The notes below the pieces were generated by a model. That model worked only from the letters and a program-made list of their open reading frames with translations. It ran no database searches and was not told the origin of the DNA. A program made the position numbers and the translations under genes. From positions 1,557,001 through 1,621,000 of the forward strand of contig CP129466.1 of assembly GCA_030583605.1 (NCBI GenBank): DNA of 64,000 nucleotides, read 5' to 3'. Each line of letters starts with the position of its first letter. Positions within the stretch are counted from its first letter, which is position 1. Below, one piece after another: positions 59,733-64,000 of this stretch. Origin of the DNA: Gammaproteobacteria bacterium. Its GTDB lineage: Bacteria; Pseudomonadota; Gammaproteobacteria; Steroidobacterales; GCA-2729495.

Positions 59733-60082
59733 CGTTCTCGCTCTCTCCCGGCCAGGCGGGCGATGCACCGGCCGGGCGTGAACTGCTGCGGACCTTGCCT
59801 GACTTGCCGGCACGCTGTCGGTTGATCATGGACCGCGCCTACGAAGGCAATGAGACGCGCCAGCTGGCGCTTGATCTGGACTTCATCCCGGTGGTTCCGC
59901 CTCATCCGTTGCGCTCCCGGCCGTGGCAGTACAGCAAGGCCTGGTACCGTCGGCGCAACGAGATCGAACGGCTGTTTCGCCGACTCAAGGGCTTTCGACG
60001 GGTCTTCAGTCGCTTCGACAAACTCGATGTCATGTTCGCAGCGTTCATCTGCTTTGCCTTGGTCATCGAGGCGCTACGCTAG
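59648..60082 (+). CDS. IS5-family transposase, downstream frame (orfB, by -1 frameshift)
   Basis: This frame, entered by a -1 shift at the A8 run, reads NGPQAIGRSRGGWTTKIH and continues to the stop at 60082. It contains the second catalytic aspartate (LIMDRAYEG) and the glutamate (RRRNEIERLFRRLK), completing the DDE triad. The fused product would be about 252 residues, the usual size. An internal ATG at 59702 opens the same frame but would lack conserved residues. The stop codon overlaps the right inverted repeat. Confidence 0.85.
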   Translation, partial: NGPQAIGRSRGGWTTKIHMVAADARTALTFSLSPGQAGDAPAGRELLRTLPDLPARCRLIMDRAYEGNETRQLALDLDFIPVVPPHPLRSRPWQYSKAWYRRRNEIERLFRRLKGFRRVFSRFDKLDVMFAAFICFALVIEALR

Positions 60083-60095
60083 TGTTAACAGGCCC
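60080..60095. repeat. Right terminal inverted repeat of the IS
   Basis: Sixteen bases, TAGTGTTAACAGGCCC, exact reverse complement of 59292-59307. It overlaps the transposase stop codon. Confidence 0.9.
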
Positions 60096-60200
60096 TAGCC
60101 GTTTTGCATCAACCCGCAAACGGGGGGTGCGAATCCGTGCAGTAACGGGTCGTGACGTCGCGCGCTGATCGAAGGCATGTCGCCGATGCCGCTTCGTCGG

Positions 60201-60980
60201 TCACTCCGGACTCATGCCGATGACGTGATACCCGCCATCGACGTACAGCGTTTCTCCCGTCACGCCTGCGGCAAGATCGGAGCAGAGGAACGCCGCGGCG
60301 TCGCCGACCTCCGTGATCGTTACCCCACGGCGCAGTGGCGCTGTTTTCTCCATGTAGTGCAGCATGATCCGCATGCCACCGATCCCGGCTGCCGCAAGGG
60401 TCTTGATCGGCCCGGCGGATATGCAATTCACGCGAATCCCGGAAGGCCCGAGATCCGATGCCATGAATCGGACGTTGGCCTCCAGGCTGGCCTTGGCGGG
60501 GCCCATCACGTTGTAGTTGGGTATCGTGCGTACTGCGGCAAGATAGCTCACGGTGATCAGTGCGCTGCCCGGCCGCAACAAAGGCCGTGCGGCTTTGGCG
60601 AGGGCGACAAAGCTGTAGCTGCTGATGTCCTGAGCGGCACGAAATCCGTCCCGCGTTACGGTGTCGACATAGCTGCCGGACAGTTGCTCCCGGGGTGCAA
60701 ACGCGACCGAGTGAGCAATGATATCGACGTGCCCCCATTCCTTTCTGAGGGCGGCGAATACTGCGTCGATCTCGCGGTCCTCGGCGACATCGAGCGGGAG
60801 CACGATGCGCGAGTTTGTCTGCGCTGCAAGCTCCTCGACCCTTTGCCGGAGCTTGTCATTCTGATAGGTGAAGGCCAGCTCGGCACCCTGGCGGGACATC
60901 GCTTCGGCAATGCCCCACGCAATCGACCTGTCACTCGCCACTCCGACGACGAGTGCGCGTTTTCCGGCGAGGAAACCCAT
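60201..60980 (-). CDS. fabI: Enoyl-ACP reductase (NADH) FabI
   Basis: FabI reduces enoyl-ACP in the last step of each fatty acid elongation cycle. It is a 259-residue short-chain dehydrogenase with the divergent FabI nucleotide motif ([16 protein letters not shown]) and the catalytic Tyr-x6-Lys pair (YNVMGPAK). The frame continues upstream to 61028, but [13 protein letters not shown] is the usual start. AccD in this window supplies the pathway's first step. The intervening IS separates it from ppiD. Confidence 0.95.
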   Translation of the reverse strand: MGFLAGKRALVVGVASDRSIAWGIAEAMSRQGAELAFTYQNDKLRQRVEELAAQTNSRIVLPLDVAEDREIDAVFAALRKEWGHVDIIAHSVAFAPREQLSGSYVDTVTRDGFRAAQDISSYSFVALAKAARPLLRPGSALITVSYLAAVRTIPNYNVMGPAKASLEANVRFMASDLGPSGIRVNCISAGPIKTLAAAGIGGMRIMLHYMEKTAPLRRGVTITEVGDAAAFLCSDLAAGVTGETLYVDGGYHVIGMSPE

Positions 60981-61149
60981 TGGAGCCTGATTCCCGAAGT
61001 TTGACGAGCGAATTGTATGCTGCACCATGTGCGCTCGTCACCGCAACGCAATGTGACTGCGGGCGGCTCGGGCCTTCGGTATGATATGTCGGGCCGCCGG
61101 CCGAGGGATTCCCGGCGGGGGTGCGTTGCGGACGGCAGGCTGACGACGG

Positions 61150-61971
61150 ATGACACAGAGTCCCGCGTGGTTGGAAACACTTACCGGTCGCAACCTGCTG
61201 CGCGAAGAGGTTCGTCAGGTGCGCCGGGCCCTCGATAATGTCTTCGGGGACCAGTTGGTGCAGATCGGCGGGTGGGGCGATCCGGGCCTTTTCCGGAGGC
61301 TCGCCCGGACGCGCCGGACGGCGGTGGTCACGGAAACCCCTGTGCCGGGCGCGGATATGGTGGCACGGCCCGATTCGCTGGCCATCGCCAGTGACTGCGT
61401 CGATGCGGTGCTTCTGCCGCACACCCTGGAGCTTGCCCGGGACCCCCACGCGGTTCTTCGGGAGGTCGATCGGATCCTGCGCCCGGACGGCAACCTGGTG
61501 GTACTGGGGTTCAATCCGTGGGGTTGGTGGGGGCTTCGCCACGTCGCCTCGCGGCGGGGCTTTCCCCCCGGCTCGCAGAGGATGATCTCCGAGGGGCGCT
61601 TGCACGATTGGTTGAGGCTGCTCGATTTCAAGGTCTATGGATCGGCCTTCTACTATTTCGTGCCGCCGATAATGCGCAGGGCCACTCCCCGCAGCGCTCG
61701 TGGCCGCGCAGGGCGGGCGGGGGTCGAGCGCACGCCGGACGACGCCTCGCAGGTGACCGGCTGGCACACCGTGGCGACGACTGGCACGCCTGCCTCGGAG
61801 CGTTCGGTTCGGAGACTGAGCGCCTTGCGTCGCGGCCCGATCTTCGCGGGGTGCTACGCGCTCTGTGCCCGTAAGCAGATCTTCGCCATTACGCCAATCA
61901 GACCATCCTGGCATCGGCGGCCAACGCTGGTGACGGGCCTGGTCAATCCCACGACGCGGAATGCTGCGTGA
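61150..61971 (+). CDS. Class I SAM-dependent methyltransferase, YafS-like
   Basis: A 273-residue protein with a degenerate SAM-binding core (the post-I acidic region [26 protein letters not shown] and the segment [15 protein letters not shown], read in parts). It matches the methyltransferase that lies immediately upstream of rnhA-dnaQ in many gammaproteobacteria (yafS in E. coli). Its substrate is unknown. The stop overlaps the rnhA start by four bases, so the three genes are probably co-translated. The C-terminal tail is arginine/proline-rich and poorly conserved. Confidence 0.82.
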   Translation: MTQSPAWLETLTGRNLLREEVRQVRRALDNVFGDQLVQIGGWGDPGLFRRLARTRRTAVVTETPVPGADMVARPDSLAIASDCVDAVLLPHTLELARDPHAVLREVDRILRPDGNLVVLGFNPWGWWGLRHVASRRGFPPGSQRMISEGRLHDWLRLLDFKVYGSAFYYFVPPIMRRATPRSARGRAGRAGVERTPDDASQVTGWHTVATTGTPASERSVRRLSALRRGPIFAGCYALCARKQIFAITPIRPSWHRRPTLVTGLVNPTTRNAA

Positions 61972-62462
61972 AGACCGTCGAAATCCATACAGACGGCGCT
62001 TGCCGCGGCAATCCCGGCCCGGGTGGGTGGGGGGCAATTCTCCGTGCGGCTGGCGTCGAGCGTGAAATCTGGGGTGGCGAGCTTCTGACCACCAACAACC
62101 GGATGGAGTTGATGGCGGCGATCCAGGCGCTCGAGGCCCTGAAGCAGCCATGTCGGATTCAGGCATTTACGGATTCGGAGTACCTCCGGCGCGGCATCAG
62201 CGAATGGCTGGCGTCCTGGAAGCGCCGCGGCTGGAAGACAGCGGATCGCAAGCCTGTCAAAAACCAGGATCTATGGCAGCGCCTTGACGGTCTGGCCGCC
62301 CGGCACGAGGTGCGCTGGTGCTGGGTGAAGGGCCATGCCGGCGATCCGGACAATGAGAGGGCGGACGCGCTTGCGAACAAGGGCCTGGAAGAGGTTCTGT
62401 TTCGCGCGCAATGCGGGCGGGAGGACGGCGCCGACGACGCGGCGGCGGGATTTTCACAATGA
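61968..62462 (+). CDS. rnhA: Ribonuclease HI
   Basis: RNase HI cleaves RNA in RNA-DNA hybrids, clearing R-loops and primers. The 164-residue protein has the acidic active site: Asp9 ([16 protein letters not shown]), Glu in NNRMELMAA, Asp in [10 protein letters not shown] and Asp in [12 protein letters not shown]. The start is GTG at 61968, overlapping the methyltransferase stop; its own stop overlaps the dnaQ start. In E. coli rnhA and dnaQ are adjacent but divergent, whereas here they are tandem. Confidence 0.96.
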   Translation: MKTVEIHTDGACRGNPGPGGWGAILRAAGVEREIWGGELLTTNNRMELMAAIQALEALKQPCRIQAFTDSEYLRRGISEWLASWKRRGWKTADRKPVKNQDLWQRLDGLAARHEVRWCWVKGHAGDPDNERADALANKGLEEVLFRAQCGREDGADDAAAGFSQ

Positions 62463-63166
62463 GGCAGATTGTCCTCGATACCGAAACCACGGGCCTGGAG
62501 GTCGAGCAGGGACATCGCGTAATTGAAATCGGTTGCGTGGAGTTGCTGCATCGACGTCGCACGAGCCGCACGTATCATCGCTACCTGTTTCCCGAACGCG
62601 AAATCGACAGCGCGGCAGAACAGGTGCACGGCATTACCCGTGAGATGTTGGCGGACAAGCCGCGTTTTCGCGAAATTGCCGGTGATTTTCTGGATTTCAT
62701 CAGCGGCGCCGAACTCGTGATTCACAATGCGGAATTCGATATCGGGTTCCTGGATAACGAGTTTCGGCTGGCGGGATATGCCGGGCCGATCGTCCGGGAG
62801 CGATGCAGCGTGATCGACACTCTTGCGCTCGCCAGGCAAAAGCACCCTGGCCAGCGAAACAGCCTGGACGCGCTCTGCAGGCGATACGGCATAGACCTGT
62901 CGGTACGTGACTATCATGGGGCCTTGCTGGACGCCCACTTGCTCGCGTCGGTTTTCCTCGAGATGACCGGTGGGCAGGCCAGTCTTACCCTGGAAGAGAC
63001 TGCCATACAGGAAACAGCGGGACCGCATCGCCAGTTCGAGCGGGGTGGACGACGTCTGAAGGTTCCGCCAGCAACCGCTGAGGAGATCGAGGCCCATGAG
63101 CGTCAGCTGGATGTGCTGCAGGAGGCCTGTCCGCAGGGCGCGTTATGGCGGATGGCGCGGCCCTGA
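62459..63166 (+). CDS. dnaQ: DNA polymerase III subunit epsilon (3'-5' proofreading exonuclease)
   Basis: The proofreading subunit of the replicative polymerase (235 residues). The DEDDh exonuclease motifs are present: Asp7 and Glu9 (VLDTETTG), the HNAEFDIGF motif and the [11 protein letters not shown] motif. The C-terminal part (about 185-235), which contacts the alpha subunit, is present. The start at 62459 overlaps the rnhA stop by four bases. Confidence 0.96.
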   Translation: MRQIVLDTETTGLEVEQGHRVIEIGCVELLHRRRTSRTYHRYLFPEREIDSAAEQVHGITREMLADKPRFREIAGDFLDFISGAELVIHNAEFDIGFLDNEFRLAGYAGPIVRERCSVIDTLALARQKHPGQRNSLDALCRRYGIDLSVRDYHGALLDAHLLASVFLEMTGGQASLTLEETAIQETAGPHRQFERGGRRLKVPPATAEEIEAHERQLDVLQEACPQGALWRMARP

Positions 63167-63345
63167 GGGGGCTAGTTAACATATGCCAGAGAGCAGCCGG
63201 TGCCCATTGGGCGGATGTGCCCGGACTGTGAGCAGAGCGGTAGCGGGCTGCGCTGGCGGTCACGCAGGATTCACATTTTTAACCGTGGTCGCCAGCTCGC
63301 ATGGGGCGGGCAGGATCGACCTGTTTTCGGATGAGAGTCATAACA
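63167..63345. other. Gap between dnaQ and the polysaccharide gene
   Basis: These 179 bases contain no gene. A T-rich patch (near 63272-63283) is the only compositional change. I could not identify a convincing promoter or terminator. Confidence 0.35.
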
Positions 63346-64000
63346 ATGCCAGGGCCTGAGAATCTGAGGGATACGCGAGTCGCTGTCGTTGGTCTCGGCT
63401 ACGTCGGGCTGCCGCTCGCCGTAGAATTCGGACGCATCTACGACACCGTGGGATTCGACATCAATACGGCTCGCGTGACGGAGCTGCAGGCGGGCAGGGA
63501 CTCCACGCTCGAAACAACTGCCGAAGAGCTCGCAGCAGCCACCCGGCTACGTTTTACGACCGATCTCGAGAAGCTCCGCGATCGCGATGTATTCATCGTG
63601 ACGGTGCCGACGCCGATCGATGACGCAAAGCGCCCCGACCTTGGTGCGCTGCTCAGTGCCAGCCGTGCTGTCGGAAAGGTGCTCAGAAAAGGCGGCGTGG
63701 TGGTTTTCGAATCGACCGTATATCCCGGCGCAACGGAGGAGGACTGCGCTCCCCTCATCGAACAGGCGTCGGGTTTGGTGCTGAATCGGGATTTCTTCGT
63801 CGGCTACAGCCCGGAGAGGATCAATCCAGGCGACAAGGAGCACCGGCTGACGACCATCCGCAAAATCACCGCCGGGTCAACGCCCGAGGCGACGCAGTTC
63901 ATCGACCGACTTTATGCGAGCGTCATCAAAGCGGGCACCTATCCGGTTTCAAGCATTCGCGTCGCCGAGGCGGCCAAGGTCATAGAGAACACCCAGCGCG
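63346..64000 (+). CDS. UDP-N-acetylhexosamine 6-dehydrogenase, partial (runs off the window)
   Basis: The open frame runs to the window edge, giving the first 218 residues of a nucleotide-sugar dehydrogenase. The NAD-binding loop AVVGLGYVGLPLAVEFG, the TVPTPID motif, the ESTVYPGATEEDC segment and GYSPERINPGDKEH are all visible. The last two are characteristic of the WbpA/WbpO/TviB group, which oxidises UDP-GlcNAc or UDP-GalNAc to the uronic acid for O-antigen or capsule. The catalytic cysteine would lie beyond the edge. An in-frame ATG at 63331 is an alternative start. Substrate cannot be told apart from this fragment. It probably opens a surface-polysaccharide locus. Confidence 0.88.
   Translation, partial: MPGPENLRDTRVAVVGLGYVGLPLAVEFGRIYDTVGFDINTARVTELQAGRDSTLETTAEELAAATRLRFTTDLEKLRDRDVFIVTVPTPIDDAKRPDLGALLSASRAVGKVLRKGGVVVFESTVYPGATEEDCAPLIEQASGLVLNRDFFVGYSPERINPGDKEHRLTTIRKITAGSTPEATQFIDRLYASVIKAGTYPVSSIRVAEAAKVIENTQR

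Larger units (their letters stand above)
59292..60095 (+). mobile_element. IS5-family insertion sequence (IS427-type)
   Basis: An element of about 804 bp bounded by perfect 16-bp terminal inverted repeats (59292-59307 and 60080-60095; left end GGGCCTGTTAACACTA). CTAG occurs at both outer junctions, and complementarity continues six bases beyond each end, giving 22 matching bases in total. The single transposase is encoded in two overlapping frames joined at an A8 run. It lies between ppiD and fabI and breaks no gene. Ends, transposase and slippery site all look intact, so it may be active. Confidence 0.9.

Noticed and set aside
59702..60082. Independent second transposase gene starting at the internal ATG
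   Set aside because: The frame joins the upstream one exactly at an A8 slippery run and carries the remaining catalytic residues, so a programmed frameshift is the better explanation.

Overview
The window is about 64 kb of high-GC, gene-dense bacterial chromosome. It reads as a gammaproteobacterium. The evidence is the gene order: nrdR-ribD-ribE-ribB-ribH-nusB-thiL-pgpA, parE/parC next to fimX, psd-epmA with efp and epmB, prmB-aroC-asd-fimV-truA-accD-folC-dedD-cvpA-purF, folD-tRNAs-tig-clpP-clpX-lon-hupB-ppiD, and rnhA-dnaQ. These blocks resemble Pseudomonas/Xanthomonas-type genomes, and I do not assign a genus. GTG starts are frequent and one TTG start (tig) is likely. No rRNA operon or CRISPR array is present.

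Layout. 0-1.3 kb: a type VI secretion FHA protein (tagH), probably the edge of a T6SS cluster lying to the left. 1.5-8.2 kb: a DUF1820 protein, purL, a zinc-ribbon protein and ettA. 8.4-17.2 kb: glyA-nrdR and the riboflavin genes with nusB, thiL and pgpA, then a Ser/Thr kinase with a C-terminal cyclic-nucleotide-binding domain, and xseB. 17.3-19.8 kb: a rubrerythrin / Fe-S oxidoreductase / DUF3501 cassette behind a promoter with a symmetric operator-like dyad. 20-28.4 kb: parE, parC, a short FimV-like LysM protein and a FimX-like c-di-GMP protein. 28.5-32.1 kb: EF-P, its two modification enzymes and psd. 32.2-44.1 kb: prmB, aroC, asd, fimV, truA, accD, folC, dedD, cvpA and purF. 44.2-45.4 kb: a degenerate receiver fused to a Ser/Thr kinase. 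45.4-47.6 kb: lpxH, a periplasmic cyclophilin and folD. 47.7-50.4 kb: tRNA Pro, Arg, His, Lys and Leu, with two accessory-looking genes between Lys and Leu. 50.5-59.3 kb: tig, clpP, clpX, lon, hupB, tRNA-Val, tRNA-Asp and ppiD. 59.3-60.1 kb: an intact IS5-family element with a frameshifted transposase. 60.2-63.2 kb: fabI, a methyltransferase, rnhA and dnaQ. 63.3 kb to the end: a truncated nucleotide-sugar dehydrogenase, likely the first gene of a surface-polysaccharide locus.

Most of the window is core metabolism, translation, DNA maintenance and protein quality control. The parts most worth attention are the signalling and accessory genes: two Hanks-type kinases of unusual architecture plus an FHA phosphothreonine reader; two FimV-type proteins plus FimX, pointing to type IV pilus or polar functions; the rubrerythrin cassette; a RibB whose GTP cyclohydrolase II half has lost its zinc cysteines; a ParC with glycine at the quinolone-contact serine; and the split tRNA cluster.
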